The notes beneath the pieces were generated by a model. It was not told the DNA's origin and did no database searches. It saw nothing but the letters and a program-made list of their open reading frames with translations. 64,000 nt of DNA from NCBI GenBank assembly GCA_001724995.1, contig MEFD01000014.1, positions 186,001 through 250,000 of the forward strand, in the 5' to 3' direction. Of this stretch, positions 9,748 through 19,234 are shown piece by piece (position 1 is the first letter of the stretch; every line of letters starts with the position of its first letter). This DNA is from Rubrivivax sp. SCN 71-131 (GTDB lineage: Bacteria > Pseudomonadota > Gammaproteobacteria > Burkholderiales > Burkholderiaceae_C). The position numbers were made by a program, and so were the translations under genes.

Positions 9748-11088
9748 ATGACGACTCAGAACACCCCGGCGCCCGCCGACGAGTTCAACGGCCACCTGGA
9801 AGGGCAGAAGCTCTTCAAGCAGTGGTACGCACAGCTGGAGGCCGGCCGCGAGCGCGGCGAGAAGGTCGCCAACGTCTTCGTGATGGGCAACGCCATCGAG
9901 ATCCTGCGCTGCTTCGACTTCAACCTCGTCTTCCCCGAGATCAACGCGCTGCAGACCGGCGTGCGCAAGGTCTCGGAGGACTACCTGCGCGACTCGGAGG
10001 ACTACGGCTACTCGCCCGACGTCTGCTCCTACGTGAAGGCCGACGTCGGCCTCATCCTGCGCGAGCAGAAGCACCCCGCCGGCCTGATCCCCAAGGCCGA
10101 CATCGCCATCATGTCCAACATGTGCGCGACCTTCATCAAGTGGGGCGAGATCTGGGAGCGCATGCTCAACACGCCCACCTTCTCGCTGGACCTGCCGGGG
10201 CAGCGCGCGGGCAACTGGAAGGTGCGTCCGGGTGACGCGCAGCACATCGCCGACGCGCAGTGGGTGGAGTCGCAGTTCCGCGACCTCATCGAGCGCTGCG
10301 AGAAGATCACCGGCAAGCGCTTCGACATCGACCGCCTCGCCGAGGTGCAGGACCGCGTCAACCGAATGGTCAAGCACTGGAACAACGTGATGGCGCTCAA
10401 CCGTGTCTCGCCGGCGCCGTACAACGCGATGCTCGACGGCCTGACCTACATCGGCATCATGAACGTCTACCGCGGCACCGAGGAGGGCGTGGAGTACATG
10501 CGCCGCCTCGAGGAGCAGCTGCGCGCCAAGGTCGCGCGCGGCGAGGGTCGCGTGCCCAACGAGAAGTTCCGCCTGCTGTTCTCGGGCACGCCCTGCTACG
10601 TCTCGATGCGCCGGCTGGTCGAGCTGTTCGAGAGCTGGGGCGGCGTCTTCGCCTACTCCGACTACCTCACCTTCGCGGCCGGCGGCATGGATGCCGGCGA
10701 GATGTCCTACGACACCTCGCGACCGCTCGAGAGCCTGGCCGAGGTCACGGCGCTGGCGGCGCACCGCGGCCTCTCCAACCAGTTCTTCGCGCACGAGCGC
10801 CTGGCGCAGCAGATCCGCGACTACGACGTCGACGGCATCGTCTTCCACGGCATCAAGAGCTGCCGCTTCGTGTCCTCGGGCATGGCCGACACGCGCAACT
10901 TCCTGACCAACAAGATGGGCACGCCGAGCCTCTACATCGAGTCCGACCTCATCGACCCGCGCTACTGGTCCGACGCGCAGATCAAGAACCGCGTCGACGC
11001 CTTCTTCGAGTCGCTCAAGCAACGCGGCGGCTCCGCACTCACGGCCGGCAAGGAAGCCGCCACCACCCATGAGGAGAGCCAATCATGA
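9748..11088 (+). CDS. bzdO: Benzoyl-CoA reductase subunit, BcrB/BzdO-like
   Basis: 446 aa; [76 protein letters not shown]. Confidence 0.86.
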   Translation: MTTQNTPAPADEFNGHLEGQKLFKQWYAQLEAGRERGEKVANVFVMGNAIEILRCFDFNLVFPEINALQTGVRKVSEDYLRDSEDYGYSPDVCSYVKADVGLILREQKHPAGLIPKADIAIMSNMCATFIKWGEIWERMLNTPTFSLDLPGQRAGNWKVRPGDAQHIADAQWVESQFRDLIERCEKITGKRFDIDRLAEVQDRVNRMVKHWNNVMALNRVSPAPYNAMLDGLTYIGIMNVYRGTEEGVEYMRRLEEQLRAKVARGEGRVPNEKFRLLFSGTPCYVSMRRLVELFESWGGVFAYSDYLTFAAGGMDAGEMSYDTSRPLESLAEVTALAAHRGLSNQFFAHERLAQQIRDYDVDGIVFHGIKSCRFVSSGMADTRNFLTNKMGTPSLYIESDLIDPRYWSDAQIKNRVDAFFESLKQRGGSALTAGKEAATTHEESQS

Positions 11089-11906
11089 AATATTTCGGCG
11101 GTGTCGACGTCGGATCCACGCAGACCAAGGCGGTGATCCTGGACGAGGAAGGCAAGATGGTCGGGCGCGCCCTGCTCGACATGGAAACCAGCATGATGAC
11201 GATCGCGCAGGACGCGTTCGACAAGGCGCTGGCCGACGCCGGCCTCACGGCCGACCAGGTCACGCGCATCGGCAGCACCGGCTACGGCCGCTACAACGTG
11301 ACCTTCGGCCACCAGCAGGTGACGGAGATCAGCTGCCACGCGCGCGGCGCCGTCTACCTGTTCCCGGGCACGCGCACGGTGATCGACATCGGCGGCCAGG
11401 ACACCAAGGCCATCGCCGTCAAGCCCGACGGCCAGGTCGCCGACTTCACGATGAACGACAAGTGCGCCGCGGGCACCGGGCGCTTCCTCGGCGCGGCGTC
11501 CTACGCGCTCGAACTGTCGCTGGGCGAACTCGGGGCGCTGGCGCTGAAGTCGCAGAACCCGGTGCGCATCACCACCACGTGCACGGTGTTCGCCGAGTCC
11601 GAGATCATCAGCCACCTGGCCAAGGGCATCCTGCCCGAGGACGTGCTGATGGGCGTGCACCAGGCGATCACGGCGCGCTGCATCTCGCTGGCCCGCCGCG
11701 TCGGCGTGAACGCGGAAGTCACCTTCACCGGGGGCGTGAGCCGCAACGTCGCGATGGTCAAGCTCATCGAGCAGGAAATCGAGATGCCGCTCAACGTCAG
11801 CCCGGACGCGCACTTCTGCGGCGCCCTCGGCGCGGCGCTGATGGCGCGCGACTACGTGTTGAACGGCGGCGAGACGGCCGAAGCCGCCGCGGCCGTGGCC
11901 GCCTGA
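11085..11906 (+). CDS. bzdP: Benzoyl-CoA reductase ATPase subunit (BadF/BadG/BcrA/BcrD family), BzdP/BcrD-like
   Basis: 273 aa ASKHA fold; [40 protein letters not shown] and [11 protein letters not shown] (conserved cluster-ligand Cys). ATGA overlap with the preceding gene. Confidence 0.85.
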   Translation: MKYFGGVDVGSTQTKAVILDEEGKMVGRALLDMETSMMTIAQDAFDKALADAGLTADQVTRIGSTGYGRYNVTFGHQQVTEISCHARGAVYLFPGTRTVIDIGGQDTKAIAVKPDGQVADFTMNDKCAAGTGRFLGAASYALELSLGELGALALKSQNPVRITTTCTVFAESEIISHLAKGILPEDVLMGVHQAITARCISLARRVGVNAEVTFTGGVSRNVAMVKLIEQEIEMPLNVSPDAHFCGALGAALMARDYVLNGGETAEAAAAVAA

Positions 11907-11916
11907 GGAGATTGGC

Positions 11917-12906
11917 ATGAGCAAGATCTACGCTGCCGGTATCGACATCGGCTCCACCTACACCAAGGCCGTGCTGCTGGACAGCGACCGCAACGTCGCC
12001 GGCAAGGCGGTGCGTCGCACCGGCTTCAAGGTGCAGCAGGCGGCCGAACTCGTGTTCGAAGAACTGCTGAAGAACGCCGGCGTCGAGCCCGCGCAGGTGA
12101 CCTACGTCGGCGCCACCGGCTACGGCCGCTTCTCGGTGCCCTTCCGCCACGCCCAGATCACCGAGTTGACGGCGCACGCCCACGCCGCGGTGCAACTGTT
12201 CCCGGACACGCGCACGATCCTCGACATCGGCGGCCAGGACATCAAGGCGATCAAGGTCGACGGCGCGGGCCGCGTCAAGTCCTTCCGCCTCAACGACAAG
12301 TGTGCCGCCGGCACCGGCGCCTTCCTCGAGAAGACCGCGCGCTACCTGGGCCTGACGACGCAGGACATCGGCCCCTACGCCATCCGCTCGACCAACCCCA
12401 AGACCATCAGCAGCGTGTGCGCGGTGTTCGCCGAATCCGAGGTCATCAACCACCTCGCCAACGGCGTCCCGGCCGAGGACATCATGATGGGCGCAATGAT
12501 CTCGCTGGGCGGACGTGCGATCCAGCTCATGCGCCGCGTCGGCCTCGAGCCGGGCTACATGCTCACCGGCGGCATGACGCACAACGTGGCGATGATCAAG
12601 GCGCTGGAAACCGCGCTCAAGGCCCCCTTCAGCGTCGCCCCCGACGGCCTGGGCCAGCTCAACGGCGCCTACGGTGCGGCCTACCTCGGCCTGCGCCGCG
12701 CGCAGAAGCTGATCGCCGAAGGCAAGCCGATCCCGCCGACGGCGGCCCAGCTCGGAGGCGAGTCCGGCGCCAAGCCGATCCGCCGCTGGTCGGCGATCGG
12801 CGCCACGAAGCCGCGCTACGAGAGCAACAGTGCCAACAGCCCGACGACGGCGCAGTTCACGATCTCCAAGCGCGCGCCCGACCTCGCGCCAGCAACCGCC
12901 GCCTGA
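11917..12906 (+). CDS. bzdQ: Benzoyl-CoA reductase ATPase subunit (BadF/BadG/BcrA/BcrD family), BzdQ-like, with C-terminal extension
   Basis: 329 aa; [67 protein letters not shown]. Confidence 0.84.
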   Translation: MSKIYAAGIDIGSTYTKAVLLDSDRNVAGKAVRRTGFKVQQAAELVFEELLKNAGVEPAQVTYVGATGYGRFSVPFRHAQITELTAHAHAAVQLFPDTRTILDIGGQDIKAIKVDGAGRVKSFRLNDKCAAGTGAFLEKTARYLGLTTQDIGPYAIRSTNPKTISSVCAVFAESEVINHLANGVPAEDIMMGAMISLGGRAIQLMRRVGLEPGYMLTGGMTHNVAMIKALETALKAPFSVAPDGLGQLNGAYGAAYLGLRRAQKLIAEGKPIPPTAAQLGGESGAKPIRRWSAIGATKPRYESNSANSPTTAQFTISKRAPDLAPATAA

Positions 12907-12975
12907 GTGCCCCGCGGGCGCCCGGGCTGCCCGGGTGCCCGCAGCCGACGAACCCCAGACGAGAAGAGACCCAAG

Positions 12976-13419
12976 ATGACGGTCATTTCCGACTTCATGC
13001 AGCAGGACCACGTCGACATCGACGCCATCGCCGAGCGCGCCACGGCGGCCGCCGCGGCTGGAGACGCCACGACCATGGTGCGCGAGGGCGCCGAGTTTCT
13101 CAAACGCCTGCAACGGCACATCGACCAGGAGGAGCAGTTGCTCTTCCCGGCGTTCGAGGAGCGCACCGGCATGCGCGAGGGCGGCCCGAGCGTGCAGATG
13201 AAGATGGAGCACGACGACATGCGTCCCATCCTCGAGCAGATGCACGCCGCCGTCGCGGCCAAGGACGCCGCGGGCTACCAGAAGGCCTCCAAGGCCCTGT
13301 TCGACATCCTGGTGCCGCACAACCAGAAGGAAGAGCAGATGATGTACCCGATGCTCGACGACACCATGGGCGCCGACGCCGGCGCACTGCTCGCCGACGT
13401 GAAGGCCCTCGGCGCCTGA
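12976..13419 (+). CDS. Hemerythrin HHE-domain protein
   Basis: 147 aa; QQDHVDIDAI, LQRHIDQEEQLLFPAFEE, MEHDDMRPIL, LVPHNQKEEQMMYPML give the His/Glu di-iron pattern. ATG at 12976 within the 12907 ORF. Confidence 0.88.
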   Translation: MTVISDFMQQDHVDIDAIAERATAAAAAGDATTMVREGAEFLKRLQRHIDQEEQLLFPAFEERTGMREGGPSVQMKMEHDDMRPILEQMHAAVAAKDAAGYQKASKALFDILVPHNQKEEQMMYPMLDDTMGADAGALLADVKALGA

Positions 13420-13482
13420 GGCTGCACCTCCCCACCCGCGCGCTGCGGCCCGATGCCGCGCGCCCGGGCGCGCAAAGCCCGC

Positions 13483-13514
13483 ACGGGCCCGCATGGTCGG
13501 GCCCGTTTCTCTTG
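13483..13514 (+). terminator. Intrinsic terminator-like hairpin after the reductase/hemerythrin genes
   Basis: Perfect 9-bp arms ACGGGCCCG (13483-13491) / CGGGCCCGT (13498-13506), 6-nt loop CATGGT, followed by a T-rich tract (TTTCTCTT). Confidence 0.7.
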
Positions 13515-13608
13515 GTCGAGACGCTCGCCCCGGCTTGCAGCGGGCGAGTGACGCGGGCGCGCAGCCAAACCTAGAATCGTGGGCTTCGTCTGGCCTTCGG
13601 AGCCCTGC

Positions 13609-15420
13609 ATGGACACCCGCACCCCGCTCGTCCGCCTGCGCCTGCAACGCCTGCGCGAGGCGATGGCGCGAGCCGGCGTGCAGGCGCTGCTGGTGCCCTC
13701 GGCCGACCCGCATCTCTCGGAATACCTGCCCGGGCACTGGCAGGCGCGCGAGTGGTTCTCCGGCTTCACCGGCTCGATGGGCACGCTGGTCGTCACCGCC
13801 GATGACGCCCGCCTCTTCGCCGACAGCCGCTACTGGGACCAGGCCGAGCGCGAACTCGCCGGCAGCGGCATCGCCCTGGAGAAGATCCCCACCGGCACCG
13901 CGGCGGCGCATGTCGACTGGCTCGCCGCCAACGTCCGCGCCGGCAGCAGCGTCGCCGTCGATGGTCAGGTGCTGGGCCTGGCCGCGGCGCAGGCCTTGCA
14001 GGCCGCGCTCGAGAAACCCGGCGTGCGCCTGCGCACGGACCTGGACCTCGTCGACGCCGCCTGGCCCGAGCGCCCCACCCTGCCCTCGGCACCGGTGTAC
14101 GAACATCGCCCACCCGAGGCCTGCACGCCGCGCGCGGCCAAGCTCGCCGCGGTGCGCGAGGGCATGACGCGCCACGACGCCACGCACCACTTCGTCAGCA
14201 CCCTCGACGACATCGCCTGGATCACCAACCTGCGCGGCAGCGACGTCAGCCACAACCCGGTGTTCCTCGCCCACCTGCTCATCGACACCGTGAGTGCCAC
14301 GCTCTTCGTCGGCGTCGGCAAGGTCGACGAGGCGCTGGCGCGCGCGCTCGCCGCCGACGGCGTGCGCCTGGCGCCCTACGCGCAGGCGGCGCGAGCGCTG
14401 GCCGACCTGCCCGAGGGCAGCGTGCTGCTGCTGGACGGCAGGCGCGTCACCTACGGGCTGCGCCAGGCCGCCGCCAGCCAGGTTCGCGTCGTCGAGGCCA
14501 TCAACCCGAGCACCCTGGCCAAGAGCCGCAAGAGCGAGGCCGAGGCCGCGCACGTGCGCCAGGCGATGGTCGAGGACGGTGTCGCGATGTGCGAGTTCTA
14601 CGCCGAGTTCGAGGCCTCGATGGCGCGCGGCGAGCCCTGGGACGAGTTGCAGGTGGACACGCGGCTCACCGAGGCGCGGGCGCGCCGCCCCGGCTTCGTC
14701 GGCACGAGCTTCTCCACCATCGCCGGCTTCAACGCCAACAGCGCGCTGCCGCACTACCACGCCACGCCCGAGGCCTTCTCGCGCATCGAGGGCGACGGCC
14801 TGCTGCTCATCGATAGCGGCGGCCAGTACCTCGGCGGCACCACCGACATCACGCGCGTGTGGCCGATCGGCGCGGTGAGCGCGGCGATGAAGCGCGACTA
14901 CACGCGGGTGCTGCAGGGCACGATTGCGCTCTCGCGCACGCGCTTCCCGCGCGGCACGCTGTCGCCGATGCTGGACGCGATCGCGCGCGCGCCGCTGTGG
15001 CAGCACGGCCTGGACTACGGCCACGGCACCGGCCACGGCGTGGGCTGCTTCCTCAACGTGCACGAAGGCCCGCAGAGCATCAGCCGCGCCGTGCCCACGC
15101 CCGAGATGGCGATGGAGCCGGGGATGATCACGAGCATCGAGCCCGGCCTCTACCGCAGCGGCCAATGGGGCGTGCGCATCGAGAACCTCGTGCTGAACGT
15201 CGCCGCGACGCAGGATGTCGACGGCGGCTTCGGCGAGTACCTGGAATTCGAGACGCTGACGCTGTGCCCCATCGACACGCGCTGCATCGAGCGCACGCTG
15301 CTGCGCGCCGACGACATCGCCTGGCTCGACGCCTACCACGCCACCGTGCGGAAGCGGCTGGCCCCGCGCCTGCAGGGCGCAGCGCTCGCCTGGCTCCAGG
15401 AACGCACGCAGCCCCTGTGA
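13609..15420 (+). CDS. Aminopeptidase P family (M24B) Xaa-Pro aminopeptidase
   Basis: LLVPSADPHLSEYLPGHWQAREWFSGFTGSMGTLVVT, LLIDSGGQYLGGTTDITR, GTGHGVGCFLNVHEGPQ, MITSIEPGLY. TAGAAT -10-like box at 13572-13577. Confidence 0.93.
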   Translation: MDTRTPLVRLRLQRLREAMARAGVQALLVPSADPHLSEYLPGHWQAREWFSGFTGSMGTLVVTADDARLFADSRYWDQAERELAGSGIALEKIPTGTAAAHVDWLAANVRAGSSVAVDGQVLGLAAAQALQAALEKPGVRLRTDLDLVDAAWPERPTLPSAPVYEHRPPEACTPRAAKLAAVREGMTRHDATHHFVSTLDDIAWITNLRGSDVSHNPVFLAHLLIDTVSATLFVGVGKVDEALARALAADGVRLAPYAQAARALADLPEGSVLLLDGRRVTYGLRQAAASQVRVVEAINPSTLAKSRKSEAEAAHVRQAMVEDGVAMCEFYAEFEASMARGEPWDELQVDTRLTEARARRPGFVGTSFSTIAGFNANSALPHYHATPEAFSRIEGDGLLLIDSGGQYLGGTTDITRVWPIGAVSAAMKRDYTRVLQGTIALSRTRFPRGTLSPMLDAIARAPLWQHGLDYGHGTGHGVGCFLNVHEGPQSISRAVPTPEMAMEPGMITSIEPGLYRSGQWGVRIENLVLNVAATQDVDGGFGEYLEFETLTLCPIDTRCIERTLLRADDIAWLDAYHATVRKRLAPRLQGAALAWLQERTQPL

Positions 15421-16421
15421 CGACCGGCCGGCACGAGTCCGCGCCGCGGGCGCTGGGCATCGACCTTGGCGGCAGCAAGATCGAGGCCTTGCTGCTCGAC
15501 GCCGAGAACCGCGAGCACTGGCGCGAGCGCGTGCCCACGCCGGGCGCCGGCTACGACGCCATCCTCGATGCCATCGTCGCCCTGGTGCGGCGCGCCGAAG
15601 ACGCGAGCGCCCTGCCCTTCACCCTGGGCCTCGGAACCCCGGGCAGCCTCACGCCCGAAGGCCTGCTGAAGAACAGCAACACGACCTGCCTCAACGGCCG
15701 CGCGCTGCAGCGCGACCTGCAGGAGCGGCTGCAGACGCCGCTCGTGATCGCCAACGACGCCAACTGCCTGGCGCTGAGCGAAGCCACCGACGGTGCCGGG
15801 GCCGGCGCCGAAGTCGTCTTCGCCGCGATTCTGGGCACCGGCGTCGGTGCGGGCATCGCGGTGCACGGCCGCGTGCTGCGCGGCGTCAACGGCCTGGCCG
15901 GCGAGTGGGGCCACAACCCGCTGCCCTGGGCGGTCGTCGGCGAGGACCCGGCCCCAAGCTGCTACTGCGGGCAGGCTGGCTGCATCGAGACCCTGCTCAG
16001 CGGCCCGGCGCTGGCACGCGACCACGAGGCGCACACCGGCCGCAGGCTCGGCGCCGAAGCCATTGCAGCCGCCGCGGGCGCGGGCGATGTCGCCTCGCAG
16101 GCCACGCTCGAGCGCCATGCCTCGCGCCTGGCGCGGGCCCTGGCCGGCGTCATCAACCTGCTCGACCCCGACGTCATCGTGCTCGGCGGCGGCCTCTCCC
16201 GGATCGCGCAGCTCTACGAACGCGTGCCGGCGTTGTGGAGCCGCTGGGTCTTCAGCGGCGGCCACCGCGACCCGGTGCGCACGCGACTGCTGCCGGCACG
16301 GCACGGCGACGCCTCGGGCGTGCGCGGGGCGGCGTGGATCGGGCGGCGGTACGGCGCGGCGCGAGCCCTCGACGCGAGGCTCGAAGGGCCCGAATCCGGG
16401 GCCGTCACACCGGCCGGTTGA
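15417..16421 (+). CDS. ROK family sugar kinase (fructokinase/N-acetylglucosamine kinase-like)
   Basis: ALGIDLGGSKIEALLLD, LGTPGSL, GTGVGAGIAVHGRVLRGVNGLAGEWGHNPL, CYCGQAGCIETLLSGPAL. GTG start in GTGA overlap with the upstream stop. Confidence 0.88.
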   Translation: MTTGRHESAPRALGIDLGGSKIEALLLDAENREHWRERVPTPGAGYDAILDAIVALVRRAEDASALPFTLGLGTPGSLTPEGLLKNSNTTCLNGRALQRDLQERLQTPLVIANDANCLALSEATDGAGAGAEVVFAAILGTGVGAGIAVHGRVLRGVNGLAGEWGHNPLPWAVVGEDPAPSCYCGQAGCIETLLSGPALARDHEAHTGRRLGAEAIAAAAGAGDVASQATLERHASRLARALAGVINLLDPDVIVLGGGLSRIAQLYERVPALWSRWVFSGGHRDPVRTRLLPARHGDASGVRGAAWIGRRYGAARALDARLEGPESGAVTPAG

Positions 16422-19206
16422 TGCGCGCGTTCAGGCCCTGGCGCAGCAGTTCGGCGACGTCGGCGAGGTGCGCGCGCGCCTCGGCGCTCAGGCCGCGGCG
16501 GCGCTGCGTGCCTTCGATGCGCGCGAGCAGTTCGCGCGCCTGCTGGCGCAGCAGGCTGCGCTGGTCGGCGCGGCCCTGCGCGGTCGGGCGCAGCAGCACG
16601 GCGGCCAGGCGCGCGGCATGCTCGCGCTGCAGCTCGCGCCGCGGCGCGCCGATGTCGCCCGACTTCGCGTCGAGCTCGCTCCAGACGTCGCGCGCAAGCT
16701 GTTCGTAGAGTTCGGACAGCGCCAGCGCCTGCCCGGGCTCGGCCTTGCCGACGCCGTCGAGCACGCGCTGCGCCACGCCGTCGCTCATCAGCTGCGCCAG
16801 CAGCGCACGCTGCATCTCCAGCAGTTGACCCGTCGGCGAAAAGTCGGTCGCCAGGTTCGTCTCGCCGCCGAAGAGGGCGTCGGTGCGCTCCATGTAGTCG
16901 GGCGCCAGGCGCCGCTGCAGCGCCGGCGGCAGCTGCAGCGCGTCCGCGGTGAGGAAATCGCGCGAGAGCGCCTGCAGCGCTGCGCGCTGCTGCGCGGGCG
17001 CCACGGGCTGCAGCGGGTCACGCCCGCTGCCGGGGAAATCACGCAGCGTGCGCACGCCGCCGATCTGGCGCGCGAGCACGCCCGCCGCGCGGCCCATCTC
17101 GCGGATCGCGTAGCCGACCGAGCGCCGCAGCACGGCGTAGTCGGCCTCGGGATCGAGCTCGCGCGTGACCTGGCGCTGCAGCAGCTCGCGGGCGATCGCG
17201 ATGCGCTGCTCGGCAAAGGCCACCGGGTCGTCGCCGAGATCGAAGATGAGCGACTCGGGGTCGATGCCCAGGCCGTTGTCCTCGTCGGTGCCGTAGGCCA
17301 GCTGCGGCTCGGCGCTGCGTGCAGCGATGCGCTGCAATTCGGCTTCCTCCTGCTCGGCCGTGGCGCCCGGCGGCATGGGCTTGTACGCGTACTCGATGGC
17401 CCAGTCATCGTAGGGCCCGAGGTTCTTCTGGAAGGCGGGCACCGCGGGCGCGCCGGGCACGGCCAGGTTCAGCGGCGCGTACTCCATCACCGAGCCGGCG
17501 AGGCCGTTGGCGCGCACGAACTCCGGGTCGTTCATCTGCGCCAGCGAGTAGGCGCGCGAGCTGCGGAAGTTGTGGCGCAGGCCCAGCGTGTGGCCGACCT
17601 CGTGCATCGTCACGTCGGTGAGGTAGTCGAGGACGAAGGCTTCGGCCTCGGGGCTGTCCGGATCGATCTCGCCGCGCGCCTCGAGCACGTCCAGCGCGTA
17701 GGCCAGCTGCTCGGCGGCGAAGTCCGCGTGATCGCAGGCCGCCACGGCGGCGGCGTCGACGCCTTCAGCGTCGTGCGCCGCGGCGCCGAACTGCATCAGG
17801 CGCGACCAGTCGTGCGACTCGCGGCTGGCCAGCACCTGCGAGCGCAAGGCACGCAGATTGCGCGAGGACAGGCTCTCGATGCCGATGTCGGCATCGAGGA
17901 TCTCGCCGCTGCGCGGGTCGACCTGGCTCGGGCCGATGGCGCCGAAGGTCGGGCTGGCGTTGGTCATCCAGCGCAGCGAGGCAGCGGCGACGTCGAGCGT
18001 GTCGAAGGCGGCGTCGTCGGGCTGGATCCTGGCGACGATGGCGTTCTTGAAGCCGATCTTCTCGAACGCCGTGTTCCAGTTGAGCACGCCGCGCAGGACG
18101 GCGTCGCGATACTTCAGCGGAATGCTGCGGTCGAGCCAGAAGGTGATCGGCTTCACCGGCTCGGAGAGCGCGGCCGCCGGATCCTTCTTCTCCAGGCGCC
18201 AACGGTTGACGTAGCGGCGCTGCGGCGTGCGCGCGAGGTCGTTCCCGAAATCTGCGACGTTGGTCGTGAAGTGGCCCACGCGCGGATCGGCACGGCGCCG
18301 CGCCATCGGCTGCGCCGGCAACTCGGCGAAGGCGTAGTGCAGGCCGAGGAAGAGGCTGCGCGCGTCGGGCAGCGAGCGCGGCTCGCTCGGCAGCAGTGCC
18401 GCCGGCACGGGCGTGGGCGTGGGCCCGGGCTGGGCCAGCACCGCGGTGGCGAAGTGCGCCTGCACCTCGAAGACGGTTTCGCCGGCCTGGCCGCGCGCCG
18501 CGGTGATGGCCGAGTTCGCGCGGTCCATGGCGTAGTTCTGGCGGTAGGTCCGCTGCAGCCGCATGCCCAGGCCCAGCAGATCCGCCAGCAGCATCGGGTT
18601 GGCTTCGACGAGCACGCTCTTGCGGTCCGGGTGCGGCTGGCTCGCCACCGCGCTGCTTCCCAGCAGGCTGGCCGAGAAGCCTGCGCCGACGGCGCGGCCC
18701 TCGGGCGTGCCGTCGGCGGCGTCGAAGGAGGTGTTGCGCGCCAGCAGCTGCACCTGGTTGTGCACGCGCCGGAACTCGACCGTCTGCTGGCGCCCGAAGC
18801 TGCCCCAGCGCCCGATCATGGTGCCGCCGAAGAGGCCACGCTCGCCGATGCCCTGCGCGATCTTGGGGCCGAAGAAGAGCGGTTTGCCGAAGTCCTCGGG
18901 CCGCAGCTCGAACCAGAACTTGTCGTCCTTCTGCCAGACGGTGATGAGACCGTCGATGCGCCGCGCGTCCTTGACGACGGTGCCGAAGGCCTGCGGCTGC
19001 CCGGGCGGCGCGGGCGCGGCGCCGGGCGCCCGCGCCGCGACGCTTGCCGAAGCGGTCGCGGACGCCGCGCTCGCCGCCGTCGCGGCCACGGCCGGCGCCG
19101 CCGCGGCAGTCCCGGCGCCGGACGCGGCGCCGGGCAGGTTGGCGCAACCGGCGGCAGCCAGCGCGGTGGCCAGGGCAAGCACGCCCGGGAAGAGTGTTCT
19201 GCTCAT
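16405..19206 (-). CDS. Zinc-dependent metalloprotease lipoprotein (DUF4953/DUF5117-type)
   Basis: HEVGHTLGLRHNF zinc motif; signal peptide with lipobox-like AAAGCANLPG; start at 19206 (MSRTLFPG). Confidence 0.85.
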   Translation of the reverse strand: MSRTLFPGVLALATALAAAGCANLPGAASGAGTAAAAPAVAATAASAASATASASVAARAPGAAPAPPGQPQAFGTVVKDARRIDGLITVWQKDDKFWFELRPEDFGKPLFFGPKIAQGIGERGLFGGTMIGRWGSFGRQQTVEFRRVHNQVQLLARNTSFDAADGTPEGRAVGAGFSASLLGSSAVASQPHPDRKSVLVEANPMLLADLLGLGMRLQRTYRQNYAMDRANSAITAARGQAGETVFEVQAHFATAVLAQPGPTPTPVPAALLPSEPRSLPDARSLFLGLHYAFAELPAQPMARRRADPRVGHFTTNVADFGNDLARTPQRRYVNRWRLEKKDPAAALSEPVKPITFWLDRSIPLKYRDAVLRGVLNWNTAFEKIGFKNAIVARIQPDDAAFDTLDVAAASLRWMTNASPTFGAIGPSQVDPRSGEILDADIGIESLSSRNLRALRSQVLASRESHDWSRLMQFGAAAHDAEGVDAAAVAACDHADFAAEQLAYALDVLEARGEIDPDSPEAEAFVLDYLTDVTMHEVGHTLGLRHNFRSSRAYSLAQMNDPEFVRANGLAGSVMEYAPLNLAVPGAPAVPAFQKNLGPYDDWAIEYAYKPMPPGATAEQEEAELQRIAARSAEPQLAYGTDEDNGLGIDPESLIFDLGDDPVAFAEQRIAIARELLQRQVTRELDPEADYAVLRRSVGYAIREMGRAAGVLARQIGGVRTLRDFPGSGRDPLQPVAPAQQRAALQALSRDFLTADALQLPPALQRRLAPDYMERTDALFGGETNLATDFSPTGQLLEMQRALLAQLMSDGVAQRVLDGVGKAEPGQALALSELYEQLARDVWSELDAKSGDIGAPRRELQREHAARLAAVLLRPTAQGRADQRSLLRQQARELLARIEGTQRRRGLSAEARAHLADVAELLRQGLNARINRPV

Positions 19207-19234
19207 GGTGTCGAAGCCCGAGGACCCGGGCGCG

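Noticed and set aside
8488-11082. 864-aa minus-strand ORF opposite the benzoyl-CoA reductase genes
   Set aside because: Antisense shadow ORF typical of high-GC DNA; low-complexity Val/Leu/Asp/His composition and no motifs, while the + strand encodes clear reductase subunits.
11797-15339. 1180-aa minus-strand ORF
   Set aside because: Antisense to ATPase, hemerythrin and aminopeptidase genes; no recognisable domains.
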